Of a stretch of 64,000 bases of DNA, positions 34,411-43,476 are shown piece after piece. Source of the DNA: Polyangiaceae bacterium (GTDB lineage: Bacteria > Myxococcota_A > Polyangia > Polyangiales > Polyangiaceae); the NCBI GenBank assembly GCA_025937895.1, contig JAICQL010000001.1, positions 1 through 64,000 of the forward strand. Reading direction: 5' to 3'. The position numbers were made by a program, and so were the translations under genes. Under the pieces are notes generated by a model. The model did not search any database and was not told the origin of the DNA. It saw only the letters and a list, made by a program, of their open reading frames with translations. Every line of letters begins with the position of its first letter. The first letter of the stretch is position 1.

Positions 34411-35313
34411 TCAACCTTCCGCGCGCGCCCTGGGCACGACCAGCGCGGCGCAGCTGGCGTAGCGCACCGCCGCCTCTGCTACCGAGCCGAGCACCAGGCG
34501 CCGGAAGCCGCCATGACCGTGCGTGCCCAGCACCAGCAGATCCGGAGCGCTGCTGCTCACTCGCTCGGCGATGCGCTCGCCCGGCGCGCCCGAGGCGATG
34601 TGAACCTCCAGCTTCAACCCGGCAGGCAACGCCGCGCTGCTGACGAACTCATCCAGATCGGCGCGAGCGCTCTGGCGAATGCGCTCGAACAGCTCGGCAT
34701 CGAAGTGCTCGTCCTCGTCGTAAAACGGCGCCGCCCACACGTACAGCACGTCGAGCACGGCCCCGAACTGCTGGGCGATGCCGCCTGCGACGTGCAGCGC
34801 CGTCCGGCTGTGCTCCGACAGATCGACGGCGACCAGCAGCCTGCGCAGCGCTGGAACCTGCGCCGCCGAGCCACCGCGCGCGATCAGTACCGGACAGGGC
34901 GCGGCGCGCAGCAGACGCTCGGACACGCTGCCCAGCAACCAGCGGGAGAGCCCCGTGCGGCCATGCGTCGCCACCACCAGCAAGTCAGCCCTGGTGCTGG
35001 CGGCATGATCACACAGAGTGCCGGGCAAGCTGCCGGAGAGCACCGTGGTCAACACGCGGTTGCCGGCGCCCGAGGGCAGCGCGGGCAACAGCTGCGCCAT
35101 CTGCGCCTCCGCCAGCGCCAGCCTCTGCCGCTGCAGCTCAATCGCCAGCGCCGGCTCTGCTGCCCAGAACGCATGATGGGTCTGCCCCACCTGCTCGACG
35201 ACGTGCACCAGCTCCAGGGTGCCGCCAAAGGCGCCCGCAAACAGCGCGCCATGTCCGAAGGCTCCCCTGGCCTCCTCCGAAAAATCCACGGGCACCAGGA
35301 TTCGACTGAACAT
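34411..35313 (-). CDS. tandem-domain universal stress protein (UspA family)
   Basis: A 300-residue protein with two Usp domains (about 1-145 and 155-300). Both end in the ATP-binding signature G-x2-G-x9-G-S: ATHGRTGLSRWLLGS in the first and GTHGHGGFRRLVLGS in the second. This ATP-binding type usually dimerises and modulates stress responses. ATG 35313 gives the canonical MFSRILVPVDFSE start, and a GGGGGAG ribosome site precedes it. It is a single gene downstream of the ECF sigma operon. Confidence 0.92.
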   Translation of the reverse strand: MFSRILVPVDFSEEARGAFGHGALFAGAFGGTLELVHVVEQVGQTHHAFWAAEPALAIELQRQRLALAEAQMAQLLPALPSGAGNRVLTTVLSGSLPGTLCDHAASTRADLLVVATHGRTGLSRWLLGSVSERLLRAAPCPVLIARGGSAAQVPALRRLLVAVDLSEHSRTALHVAGGIAQQFGAVLDVLYVWAAPFYDEDEHFDAELFERIRQSARADLDEFVSSAALPAGLKLEVHIASGAPGERIAERVSSSAPDLLVLGTHGHGGFRRLVLGSVAEAAVRYASCAALVVPRARAEG

Positions 35314-35394
35314 GTTCGGCAGCTCCCCCGCCACATGTAGAGCGGCAGGAACGGTTGCGCAACGCAGCCGCGCGCCCTCCGCCCTCGGTCGCCG

Positions 35395-35886
35395 TCAGTC
35401 TCTCTGGCGCGAAGTGCGACCGCGTTCCCCCGGGGTGCCCCAGCTGACGTCGGCCAGCTTGCGCCGCTCCTCCGGGCTCAGGGTGGCTGCGCGCTGCACC
35501 AGCTTTTCGTGCACGGCGGCCTGGATCTGTGTCGTCTCGGCACGCAGGGCCTGGAGCGCGCTCTGGAACTTTGCAGGGTCGAACGGCTCTGCGCTCAGCA
35601 CGCGCTCGGCCTCGCGCCGGATGCCCACCAGCTCCTGGCGCTTGGGCCGCAGCTCCGCCCGCTCCGCCTCCGTCATCCAGGAGAGCGGAGCACGACGCCC
35701 GCGGCGGTGGCGGCGCTCGGGGCGCTCGCCATCCGGCTCGTGCACCCGCGCGCTCGAGCTGGCGCTGCCCCAGCGCTCCGCACGCCACTGGCGGTGCTGC
35801 CACCAGCGCGCCGCCGTGACCCCCAGGAAGAAGAGGTTGATCGCGACGGAAACCGCCAGAGCGATGGCCAGCCAGCGCTGCTTCAT
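35395..35886 (-). CDS. periplasmic heavy-metal-sensor-like protein (CnrX/Spy type)
   Basis: A 163-residue membrane-anchored protein: one N-terminal helix (residues 5-26), then a periplasmic, Arg/Glu-rich helical domain of the metal-resistance/CnrX-Spy size. LSPEERRKLADV near the end is typical of the LTxxQ-like helices. It is the last gene of a sigma/anti-sigma operon, with the ATG overlapping the preceding stop by four bases. By analogy with CnrYXH it would sense metal or envelope stress and feed the anti-sigma factor. I see no cluster of His/Met ligands, so metal binding is uncertain. Confidence 0.7.
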   Translation of the reverse strand: MKQRWLAIALAVSVAINLFFLGVTAARWWQHRQWRAERWGSASSSARVHEPDGERPERRHRRGRRAPLSWMTEAERAELRPKRQELVGIRREAERVLSAEPFDPAKFQSALQALRAETTQIQAAVHEKLVQRAATLSPEERRKLADVSWGTPGERGRTSRQRD

Positions 35887-36380
35887 GGCTCCTCCTCCCA
35901 GTACAGATCCAGCCCCAGCGCGAGCTCGATCTCGCTCCAGTCCTCACCGGCCAGGCTGTCCTCGGGCTCCTCATCCAGCGGCTCTGCCAGGAATGCCGCG
36001 GGCGAGCCCTCTGGCGGCTCCAGCTCGAAGCCGGGCACGGAGCTGCCCACGAACACGCCGATGGCGGCCGCTGCGCCCCACGCCAGCAATGGCGCGAGCG
36101 GATTGCCAAACGGCCACCACGCAGCCCAGCCGCGAGGGTGGCGCGCAGGCAGCGCAGCGATGCGCGCCTGCAGCGCAGCGCTGGGCAGTACGTCCGGCAC
36201 GGCGTCCAGCAGCGCGGCCAGGCGCTCGGCGCGTGCCCACAGCGCTCTGGCATCGGCAGACGTATCCAGCAGCTCCTGCGCCGAGGCCCGCATGTCCGCC
36301 GGCCAGCGCTCGAGCGCGCTGCCATGCAGGTCCAGCCCGGCCTCCAGCGCTTCCAGGGTGAAAGGCTTGCGCTCGGTCAT
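35883..36380 (-). CDS. membrane anti-sigma-factor-like protein
   Basis: A 165-residue protein with a soluble N-terminal helical part (1-90), one transmembrane segment (about 94-112, LAPLLAWGAAAAIGVFVGSSV) and an acidic periplasmic tail. It follows the ECF sigma factor with a four-base overlap and precedes the metal-sensor-like gene, again overlapping. That is the place of an anti-sigma factor. The zinc-binding HxxxCxxC motif of ZAS anti-sigmas is absent, so it belongs to a zinc-free type if the role is right. Confidence 0.65.
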   Translation of the reverse strand: MTERKPFTLEALEAGLDLHGSALERWPADMRASAQELLDTSADARALWARAERLAALLDAVPDVLPSAALQARIAALPARHPRGWAAWWPFGNPLAPLLAWGAAAAIGVFVGSSVPGFELEPPEGSPAAFLAEPLDEEPEDSLAGEDWSEIELALGLDLYWEEEP

Positions 36381-37033
36381 GCCTCCCCCTGCTCGGCGAG
36401 GGCCGCGAGGCTCTCTTTCAGCTGGCGGCGTGCGCGCGCGAGCAGCGACTCGAGCGCGCGTACACCGACGCCCAGCACCTCGGCCGCTTCCGCGTTGCTC
36501 AGCCCTTGATAGTGCACCAGTCCGATGGCGGCACGCTGGCGCTCCGGCAGCTGCGAGAGCGCCAGCTGCACCGCGTTTGCGACCTGGCGCTCCAGAAACA
36601 GCCCGCTCGGACGCTCGGAGCCAGGCAGCTCATCCGGCGCGACCCCGCTGGCTGGCTCGCGCCGGCGGCGCAGGCGATCGATGCACAGGTTGTGGGTGAT
36701 GCGATAGATCCAGGTAGAGGGCTTGGCGCTGGGCACGTAGCGCCCAGCGTGCTCCCACAGCCGCAGGAAGGTCTCCTGACTGACCTCCTCCGCCTCGGCG
36801 CGGTTGCCCAGCATGCGGTGAGCGAAGGCGTGGATGCCGCGCAGGTGGCGATCGACGAGCTGCCGGTAGGCGCGCACGTCGCCACCTGCGACGAGCTCGA
36901 TCAGCTGCACCTCATCTGTCGTCGCGTCCACTGCTGGCTTCTCACGCCGCGCGACCAGCGTCTCTTCCCGCCGGTCGAGAGACATCGCGACCAACAGGTC
37001 GGGCCAGGGTTGCCACATCAGCGCTTCTGCCAT
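36377..37033 (-). CDS. ECF-type RNA polymerase sigma factor
   Basis: A sigma-70-family ECF factor of about 218 residues. Region 2 is seen in HRMLGNRAEAEEVSQETFLRLWEH and STWIYRITHNLCIDRLRRRRE, and region 4 in LPERQRAAIGLVHYQGLSNAEAAEVLGVG with its recognition helix RALESLLARARRQL. It directs transcription for the operon and probably autoregulates it. ATG 37033 has a GGAG seven bases upstream; a frame-extending start at 37075 is less likely. It overlaps the anti-sigma-like gene by four bases. Confidence 0.9.
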   Translation of the reverse strand: MAEALMWQPWPDLLVAMSLDRREETLVARREKPAVDATTDEVQLIELVAGGDVRAYRQLVDRHLRGIHAFAHRMLGNRAEAEEVSQETFLRLWEHAGRYVPSAKPSTWIYRITHNLCIDRLRRRREPASGVAPDELPGSERPSGLFLERQVANAVQLALSQLPERQRAAIGLVHYQGLSNAEAAEVLGVGVRALESLLARARRQLKESLAALAEQGEA

Positions 37034-37267
37034 TGCTTTGCTCCGCCCCGAACGATGGGGCTCTGCTGCTTTCAACGATGCGCAGCGTAAAACCCGTCGT
37101 CACTCTCGCGCTTCCGGGAATAGCCTGTGAGCGGTGTGGATCCGTGCACTTGGGGGCTGCGCTGGAAAGAAACGGGCAGCCGCCGCCGGGCCGACCTGCG
37201 GTGCTCCGCCCGGTGCTCGGCGTCCGTCTCGATCTGGGACGTGCCACTGCAGCAGCGTCACCGGCCG

Positions 37268-38770
37268 TCACCGCGTGGTGGTCGGAAGCTGCAACACGGC
37301 CAGCCCTGGCGCCGGCACCTCGACCCGGCAAGCGCTATCGCCCTGCTCCACCCGCCCCTCGCGCGGCACCACGCGCTCGGGCGCATCCCAGTCGTTCTGC
37401 TGCTGCAGCGCACCTCCGCCGAGCAGCTGCACGCTGACCTTACCCATCACTCGCCGATCCTCCAGGCGCACGTCCACCGTGAGCGGGCGCTCGCTCTCGC
37501 GGTTCACCAGGAACACGGAGAGCACACCGCTCTCGCCGTCAAAGCTGGCCGCCGCGTCCAGCACGGGTACCGAGCCGCGCGCCCCGGCGGAGTACTCCGG
37601 CGACTCGATGCGCGGGGTGAGCGAGATGCCGCGCGCGGCCTCGGCGAACATCACGAACGGGTGATAGATCGTCTGCAGCAGCAGCGCGTCGCGCTTGGTC
37701 AGCACGGGGGCAATGACATTCACGATCTGCGCCAGGCACGCGATCTTGACCAGATCTGCGCGGCGCAGGAACGCGGTCAGGTATTGCGCGCAGACCAGCG
37801 CGTCTTCCAGGTTGTACGCCTCCTCCAGCAGCGGCGGCGCCTCGCGCCAGGCGCCGCGCGTGTGCTCCCCGTGTCGCGCGCGGTACCACACGTTCCACTC
37901 GTCGAAGGCCAGGTACACGCGCTTGTTGCTGCGCTTCAGGCCGCGCACGTAGCCGATGACGGCCGCGTAGTCCTCGAGCACGCGATCGATCTCCACGCCC
38001 TCGGCCAGATACGCCGCCGAGTCCTTGGCGGCGTTCGAGCTGTAGCGATGGGCAGAGATATAGTCGATGGTGTCCCAGCAGGTCTCCAGCACCTCGCGAT
38101 CCCAGCTGAGATACGTAGGCATGCCCCGGCCGGAGGAGCCCGCGGCCACCGTCTCGATGCTGGAATCCAGCTGCTTCATCAGGAACGACGCCTGAAAGGC
38201 GCGCCGCGCATATTCCGCAGCGGGCACGTGCCCCGCCTGCCACGGGCCGTCCAGCTCATTGCCCAGCCCCCACAGCTTGACCGCGTAGGGGTTTGCCTGA
38301 CCGTGCTCGGCGCGTAGATCCGACCAGCGCGTGCCGCGCGGCAGGTTGCAGTATTCGACCAGACGAGCTGCGTCCGCCGCGTCACCGGTGCCCAGGTTCA
38401 CGGCCAGAAACGGGCCGGTGCCGAGGGCCTCGCACCAGGTCATGAACTCGCCGATGCCAAACTGATTGGTCTCGATGCTCTGCCAGGCATAGTCCGGGCG
38501 CCGCGGGCGCTGCGCGCGCGGGCCGACGGTGTCGCGCCAGTCGTACGCGGACACGTAGTTGCCACCTGGATAGCGGACCACGGGCATGCGCATGCGGGCG
38601 AGCGCCCGCAGCACGTCGCGGCGGAAGCCACGCTCATCACTGTGAGGGCTCTTCGGATCGTACACCCCGCCGTACACGGCGCGGCCGAGGTGCTCCAGGA
38701 AGCCGCCAAAGATGCGCGCATCGATGGCGCCGGCGTTAAACCCCGTGTTCAGTGTGAGACGAGCGGACAT
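37268..38770 (-). CDS. abfA: alpha-L-arabinofuranosidase, GH51
   Basis: A 500-residue GH51 enzyme that removes terminal arabinofuranosyl residues from arabinoxylan or arabinan. The N-terminus (FGGFLEHLGRAVYGGVY) is typical. The acid/base Glu lies in GLGNELDGPWQ and the nucleophile Glu in LAFDEWNVWY. A C-terminal beta domain completes the fold. There is no signal peptide, so it acts in the cytoplasm on imported oligosaccharides. It is the third gene of a leftward operon with galT and an IMPase-like gene. Confidence 0.94.
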   Translation of the reverse strand: MSARLTLNTGFNAGAIDARIFGGFLEHLGRAVYGGVYDPKSPHSDERGFRRDVLRALARMRMPVVRYPGGNYVSAYDWRDTVGPRAQRPRRPDYAWQSIETNQFGIGEFMTWCEALGTGPFLAVNLGTGDAADAARLVEYCNLPRGTRWSDLRAEHGQANPYAVKLWGLGNELDGPWQAGHVPAAEYARRAFQASFLMKQLDSSIETVAAGSSGRGMPTYLSWDREVLETCWDTIDYISAHRYSSNAAKDSAAYLAEGVEIDRVLEDYAAVIGYVRGLKRSNKRVYLAFDEWNVWYRARHGEHTRGAWREAPPLLEEAYNLEDALVCAQYLTAFLRRADLVKIACLAQIVNVIAPVLTKRDALLLQTIYHPFVMFAEAARGISLTPRIESPEYSAGARGSVPVLDAAASFDGESGVLSVFLVNRESERPLTVDVRLEDRRVMGKVSVQLLGGGALQQQNDWDAPERVVPREGRVEQGDSACRVEVPAPGLAVLQLPTTTR

Positions 38771-38818
38771 GATTTCTGACTTTCTCCTGTCGTGGCAAGT
38801 AGCAAGGCACTCTGCAAC

Positions 38819-39847
38819 TCATCGGGCTCCCGCGCTCTCCGGCGTCAGCCCTCGTCGCTCCAGCGCGGCCTGCAGCAGCGGCTCGATCTGCCGCCGCAGG
38901 CTGGCGTTGGCATAACCTACCCAGGCCACGTCGGCCTGCACGTCGAGCGGGACGTCGAGCGGGCGCCCCCACGGATCGCTGAGCAATACCCCCGCCTCTT
39001 CCGCGATCAGCGCCGTGCAGATGTCATACGGATGGCAGCACAGCCCGCTGGGCTGGCCCCGGCGCTGCAGGAGCGAGCGCATGAGCGGGCGCAAATCCGC
39101 ATTGAAGCGGTCGTGCCCCACCGCCAGCTCATACAGCTGGCCGCCGGTGGAGGCGTACTGATCCTCAAAGCACAGCGCCTTGCCCGCCGGTGAGGCGCCG
39201 AGCAGCGCCAGCATCAGCTCCTCATCGATCGCCGCGAGCTCGTCACGCGCTCCGGGGAAAAAGCGGGTGAGCATGGCATAGCCATGCAGCACGCTGTCGG
39301 CGCGTGACGGGCGCAGCGACAGCTGCGTGCGCGCGCCCGTCAGGTGATTGAGGCGCTCCAGGTTGGCACCGCGTCCGCGCACGGCCCAGAGCTCGTCACA
39401 CAGGTGCTGCTTGAGCGTGGGGATCTCCGTTTGTGCAGCCAGCAGCACGTCCCCGAGGCGCGTGTGCTCACCACGATTGGGCGCCACTGCGCCCAGCACC
39501 CAGGCGCTGCGCTTCTGGTACATGATGCCACGGGTACCGTCGATTGGGTCCACGATGAAGCGCCACGCGCTGGGCTTGGTCCTGCCGCGCGGCAGCACCA
39601 GCTCACCCCCCGGCAGGCCCTCGGCCACCAGCACCATGCCACCGATGGCACCCGCTTCCGGCTCCAGCTGCTCGATCAGCAACTCCTCGCTGACCTTGTC
39701 AATCTGATAGATGGTGTCGCCTGGACCGTCGTCGGCAACGGCGCCCAGCTCCGCCTCGGACTGGCGCTCGCAGGCGTCAACGACGGCGTCACGGATCGCT
39801 CGCTGCACGTCGCGCAGCAATCCCAGCAAGGTGCTCAGGTCGGCCAT
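38819..39847 (-). CDS. inositol-monophosphatase-family phosphatase
   Basis: A 342-residue Li+-sensitive-type phosphatase. DPIDGTRGI (near residue 121) supplies two metal ligands, and the second metal site lies in the C-terminal CCHPYDICTALIAEEAG segment. The protein is longer than typical IMPases because of inserts in the middle. It lies 23 bases after galT and 48 before the GH51 gene, pointing to sugar-phosphate dephosphorylation. The exact substrate is open. Confidence 0.85.
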   Translation of the reverse strand: MADLSTLLGLLRDVQRAIRDAVVDACERQSEAELGAVADDGPGDTIYQIDKVSEELLIEQLEPEAGAIGGMVLVAEGLPGGELVLPRGRTKPSAWRFIVDPIDGTRGIMYQKRSAWVLGAVAPNRGEHTRLGDVLLAAQTEIPTLKQHLCDELWAVRGRGANLERLNHLTGARTQLSLRPSRADSVLHGYAMLTRFFPGARDELAAIDEELMLALLGASPAGKALCFEDQYASTGGQLYELAVGHDRFNADLRPLMRSLLQRRGQPSGLCCHPYDICTALIAEEAGVLLSDPWGRPLDVPLDVQADVAWVGYANASLRRQIEPLLQAALERRGLTPESAGAR

Positions 39848-39870
39848 GGCCGCATCTTATGCTGGTGCGC

Positions 39871-40902
39871 TCAGCGCTGCGAGGACTTGTAGTGCACGCT
39901 CGAGACAGCGCGCAGCTCCGCGGCCTTGTCCTCCGGGGCCGTATCGCTGATGAAGCCTCCAGCGCCCACCTCGGGGCCTGCCAGGTACTTGAGCAGGCTC
40001 GGCTTGCGCAGCGGCGGATGGATCTGGATATGAAAATGGTGGTGGGAGTAGTCACGCCCATCCGTCGGCGCTTGATGCAGAGCCAGGATGTAGGGAAAGG
40101 GCATCTGCCACAGGTTGTCGAAGCGCACGAGCAGCTCGTGCAAGGCCGCGGCCAGATCTCCGAGCTCACTGCGCGACAAGCTGGCGATGCTGGGGTGCGT
40201 GCCCTTGGGCGCCACGATGGCGTCGTACGCGTAGCGGGCAAAATACGGAAGAAAGGCCACCGCGCCGTCATTCTCCACGAGCCAGCGCCGGCCGTCCGCG
40301 CGCTCCGCCGCCAAAATATCCTGAAACAGCAGGCGCCCGGTCTGCTGCCGGTGCGCTCGCTCCGCCTCCAGCTCGATCTCCATGCTCTTGAAGACGAAGT
40401 TGGTCGCGTAGACCTGGCAGTGCGGGTGCGGGTTGGACACGCCCACCACCTCGCCACGGTTCTCGAACACGAGCACGTGCTCGACCTCGCTGCGCGCCCC
40501 GAGCTCCAGGTATTGCTCCTGCCATACCGCCATCAGCGCAGCCACCTCTGCCACGCTCAGCTCCGCCAGGCTCAGATCATGCCGGGGCGTGTAGCAGACC
40601 ACGCGCGCGATGCCGGTGGCGGGGCGACTCTGATAGATGCCGGGGGGCTCGGGCAACACCAGCGGCGCCGAGGACCCTACGCACGGGTGATCGTTGTCGA
40701 ACACGAAGACGCCGGTGTAGTCCGGATTGCGCGCACCGCTGACCCGCGGGTTGCGCGGGCAGAGGTAGCAATCGCTCGCGTACTCCGGCGCCCGCCGCTC
40801 CGTGGCCTCTACCCGCTCGGTATTCCACGGCCGATTCTGGCGGTGCGCCGCGACCACGACCCACTCACGCCGCAGCGGGTGCCAGCGCTGCTCCCAGGTC
40901 AT
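39871..40902 (-). CDS. galT: Galactose-1-phosphate uridylyltransferase
   Basis: A 343-residue class I GalT. The active-site HPH triad is in [10 protein letters not shown], the N-terminal zinc-site region CYLCPRNPR is visible, and [12 protein letters not shown] near the C-terminus provides further metal ligands. The enzyme exchanges UMP between UDP-glucose and galactose-1-phosphate (Leloir pathway). ATG 40902 is preferred over TTG 40911. It is first in the leftward operon with the IMPase-like and GH51 genes. galK and galE are not in the window. Confidence 0.93.
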   Translation of the reverse strand: MTWEQRWHPLRREWVVVAAHRQNRPWNTERVEATERRAPEYASDCYLCPRNPRVSGARNPDYTGVFVFDNDHPCVGSSAPLVLPEPPGIYQSRPATGIARVVCYTPRHDLSLAELSVAEVAALMAVWQEQYLELGARSEVEHVLVFENRGEVVGVSNPHPHCQVYATNFVFKSMEIELEAERAHRQQTGRLLFQDILAAERADGRRWLVENDGAVAFLPYFARYAYDAIVAPKGTHPSIASLSRSELGDLAAALHELLVRFDNLWQMPFPYILALHQAPTDGRDYSHHHFHIQIHPPLRKPSLLKYLAGPEVGAGGFISDTAPEDKAAELRAVSSVHYKSSQR

Positions 40903-41004
40903 GGCCAGCAACTTACTCCGCGCGCGCTGGCGCGAGCAACCGGCGAGCGGCTGCCGGCCAAAAATGCCTGGTCAGGAGCCGCGCGTCATGACAACACCAG
41001 TATC

Positions 41005-42336
41005 GTGAAGGACAACCTGCTGGAAATCCGGGGCGGCCGCCGCCTCACCGGCGGTCGCGTCAGCGTCGCCGGCTCCTCCAATCAAGTCACCAAGTGCATC
41101 ATCGCCTCCCTGCTCACGAGCGAGGACGTGATCTTGCGCGGTGCGCCGGAGGTCAGCGAGCGCAAGGTCGTGCAAGAGTTGTTCGAGTTCCTCGGCGGCC
41201 GCATGGAGGAGCTGGACAGCTCCACCGTGCGCTTGAACGCGAGAGACGTGGCGCGGGCGGACATTCCCGATGAGCTGTGCCGGAAGAACCGCATCAGCGT
41301 GCTGTGCGCCGGCCCGCTGTTGCATCGCTTTCGGGAGGTGACCATCGCCAACACGCTGGGCGGCGATCAGATCGGCCGGCGGCCGGTGGACTTCCACCTC
41401 AAGGGTCTGGAAGAGATGGGCGCGCGCGTCGAGTGCAGCGGCAACATGTATCAGTTCAGCGTGGGGGAGCGTGGGCTGCACGGCGCACGGCTGGTCCTGC
41501 CCTTCCCCTCGGTGATGACCACCGAGCACCTGGTGATGACCGCCACCCTGGCGCGCGGCCGTACGGTGATCGAGAACGCGGCGACTGAGCCGGAGATCAT
41601 CGAGCTGGTGAAGATGCTGCAGCGCATGGGCGCGGACATCATGGTCGACGCGCACCGCACCATCGTGGTGCAGGGGGTGGAGCGGCTGAAGGGCTGTGAC
41701 GTGACGTGCATGGTGGATCGCAACCAGGCGGTGAGCTTCGCGTGCGCAGCGCTGGCCACCGGCGGTGACGTGCTCCTGGCCGGCGTGGGGCACGACCCCA
41801 TCTACAGCTTTCTGAACTTCATCCAGCGCATGGGCGCCGAGTTCCAGGTGACCCCGGAGGGCGTACGGGTCAGCGCCCGCCGCTTGCTGGCCACCCACGT
41901 CGAGGTGGAGGTCCACCCGGGGTTCATGACGGACTGGCAGCAACCCTTCACCGTGCTGTTCACGCAAGCGAGTGGCACCAGTGTGCTGCACGAGACCATC
42001 TTTGAAGATCGCCTCGGCTACACTCGCTTCCTGTCCAAGATGGGTGCCAACATCACGCTGTTCGCCAAGTGCCTGGGCGAGGTACCGTGCCGCTTCCGCG
42101 GTCGCAACCACATCCACTCGGCCATCATCCAGGGCCCCACCCCGCTGAGCGCGGGGGAGTTTGCGCTGCCCACGGACATCCGCGCCGGCATGTGCCTGGT
42201 GGTGGCGGGGCTGGTGGCTCAGGGCACCACTCGCCTCTCCAACATCCACGAGCTGCAGCGCAAGTACGATCACCTGGTGCAGAAGCTCTCGGCGCTCGGC
42301 GCTGACGTGCAGGTGCGCTCGCCGAGCCAGGGCTGA
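41005..42336 (+). CDS. MurA-like enolpyruvyl transferase with altered active site
   Basis: A 443-residue EPSP-synthase-fold enzyme related to UDP-GlcNAc 1-carboxyvinyltransferase, clearly alignable with E. coli MurA throughout. GGDQIGRRPVDFH puts Asp121 at the position of catalytic, fosfomycin-targeted Cys115. GSSNQ puts Ser25 at the position of the normally invariant Lys22, while Asn23, Arg120 and Asp305 (TDWQQPFT) are kept. The Asp variant predicts fosfomycin resistance. The Lys loss suggests altered activity or a paralogue with another substrate. Starts at GTG 41005, divergent from galT. Confidence 0.85.
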   Translation: MKDNLLEIRGGRRLTGGRVSVAGSSNQVTKCIIASLLTSEDVILRGAPEVSERKVVQELFEFLGGRMEELDSSTVRLNARDVARADIPDELCRKNRISVLCAGPLLHRFREVTIANTLGGDQIGRRPVDFHLKGLEEMGARVECSGNMYQFSVGERGLHGARLVLPFPSVMTTEHLVMTATLARGRTVIENAATEPEIIELVKMLQRMGADIMVDAHRTIVVQGVERLKGCDVTCMVDRNQAVSFACAALATGGDVLLAGVGHDPIYSFLNFIQRMGAEFQVTPEGVRVSARRLLATHVEVEVHPGFMTDWQQPFTVLFTQASGTSVLHETIFEDRLGYTRFLSKMGANITLFAKCLGEVPCRFRGRNHIHSAIIQGPTPLSAGEFALPTDIRAGMCLVVAGLVAQGTTRLSNIHELQRKYDHLVQKLSALGADVQVRSPSQG

Positions 42337-42378
42337 GCCCAGGCAGGGCTGAGCCGCCAGGGCGCGCGCTTTGTCCGG

Positions 42379-42828
42379 CTAGCGCCCGCGGGCGCCCGGG
42401 CCCTTCACGTGGCGGGTCACCACGATCTCCTTGCCGTCGCTCAGCGGGTGGACGGCAAAGCTGTGGGTCATGCGCAAGACGGCGCCCAGGCCGCCGCCGA
42501 TTCCCTTGCGATGCAGGAGCTGCATCGGGTCCAGCGGGCCGCGATCGTCGCAACCGTCTTGCAGCGCGATGCTCAGATCGTGGAAGGGGGGTCCGTAGTC
42601 CCTGGCCACCACGCTGATGCCACGCCCTCGCCCCTCTTGCGGCTCCAGTCCGCTGAAGGTCAGGCAGCCGTGCCGACCATACTTGATGATGTTGGAGCCC
42701 AGCTCCGAGGCCACGATGGCCAGCTCCGTCGTCTCCCGCGGCTGAAAGCCCAGCTCACCGGCAAAGGCCTTCACCGCGCCACGCGCGGCGAGCACGTCGA
42801 CCCAGACGCGGATCTCGAAATTGGGCAT
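42379..42828 (-). CDS. RsbT/RsbW-like histidine-kinase-type ATPase
   Basis: A 149-residue GHKL ATPase domain protein. The N box is in ELAIVASELGSNIIKYG, the G1 box in VVARDYGPPF and the G2-like glycine loop in RKGIGGGLGAVLR. Its Ser/Thr kinase or anti-sigma relatives phosphorylate STAS proteins. It is the last gene of the six-gene partner-switch operon, 18 bases after the second STAS gene. It is the second RsbT-like ATPase in the operon, so it could bind the released partner downstream of the stressosome. Confidence 0.83.
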   Translation of the reverse strand: MPNFEIRVWVDVLAARGAVKAFAGELGFQPRETTELAIVASELGSNIIKYGRHGCLTFSGLEPQEGRGRGISVVARDYGPPFHDLSIALQDGCDDRGPLDPMQLLHRKGIGGGLGAVLRMTHSFAVHPLSDGKEIVVTRHVKGPGARGR

Positions 42829-42846
42829 GTGCGGGCGGCGCGGCCC

Positions 42847-43476
42847 TCAGTCGGTAGACTCGAGCAACTGCCCCACGTACTGCTGGAGCGCGTCCCGCAG
42901 GTTGCGGTGTGTGATCACGTTGGATAGGTCCAGGCCCATGTGCACCACCGTCTGGGCGATGTGCGGGTTCATGCCCGTCAGCACACACTCGGAGCCCAGC
43001 AGCCGCACGGCCTTCGCCATGCGCACGAAGTGGTCCACGGTGCGCGTGTCCATCACGTCGATGCCGGTGATGTCGATGATGGCGCACTTGGCGCTCTTCT
43101 CCACCACTGCCCGCAGCAACGTGCTGGTCATCTCGCTGCTGCGCGCGGTATCCATCAGGCCCACCACGGGCACGCACAGCACGCCGTCCCAGACCTCCAT
43201 GATCGGCGTGGAGAGCTCCTGGATGGCGATCCGCTGCCGCTCGATCGTGGCCAGCTTGCCCTCCAGCTCCTGCTGGTAGGAGCGAGCCTTCTCCTGCTCC
43301 GCCCCCAGCGCCGCGATCATGTCGTTGATGCCCGCGTACAGGCTGGCGAGCGGACTGGTGTCGCCCTCTCGCAGCTCGAGGCGCGTGGTGTAATCGCCGT
43401 ACCCGACGTTGGACAGGACCAGGAGCGCGTCCGCGACGCTCTCCAGGATCTCTTGTTCCGCGTCTACTGTGTTCAT
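42847..43476 (-). CDS. RsbR-like STAS protein 2
   Basis: A 209-residue protein with an N-terminal sensor-like helical part (1-85, containing a HAMP-like SPLASLYAGINDMIAALG) and a C-terminal STAS domain (about 92-205). The two phosphorylatable Thr positions of RsbR proteins are kept: Thr in VMDTRTVD and in HIAQTVVHMG. No globin or PAS sensor is present. Its start overlaps the stop of the paralogous gene upstream. Together with the RsbS-like protein it would form a stressosome. Confidence 0.87.
   Translation of the reverse strand: MNTVDAEQEILESVADALLVLSNVGYGDYTTRLELREGDTSPLASLYAGINDMIAALGAEQEKARSYQQELEGKLATIERQRIAIQELSTPIMEVWDGVLCVPVVGLMDTARSSEMTSTLLRAVVEKSAKCAIIDITGIDVMDTRTVDHFVRMAKAVRLLGSECVLTGMNPHIAQTVVHMGLDLSNVITHRNLRDALQQYVGQLLESTD

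Noticed and set aside
39859-42336. 825-codon frame extending MurA upstream
   Set aside because: The first ~380 codons are antisense to galT. The MurA homology begins only at GTG 41005.
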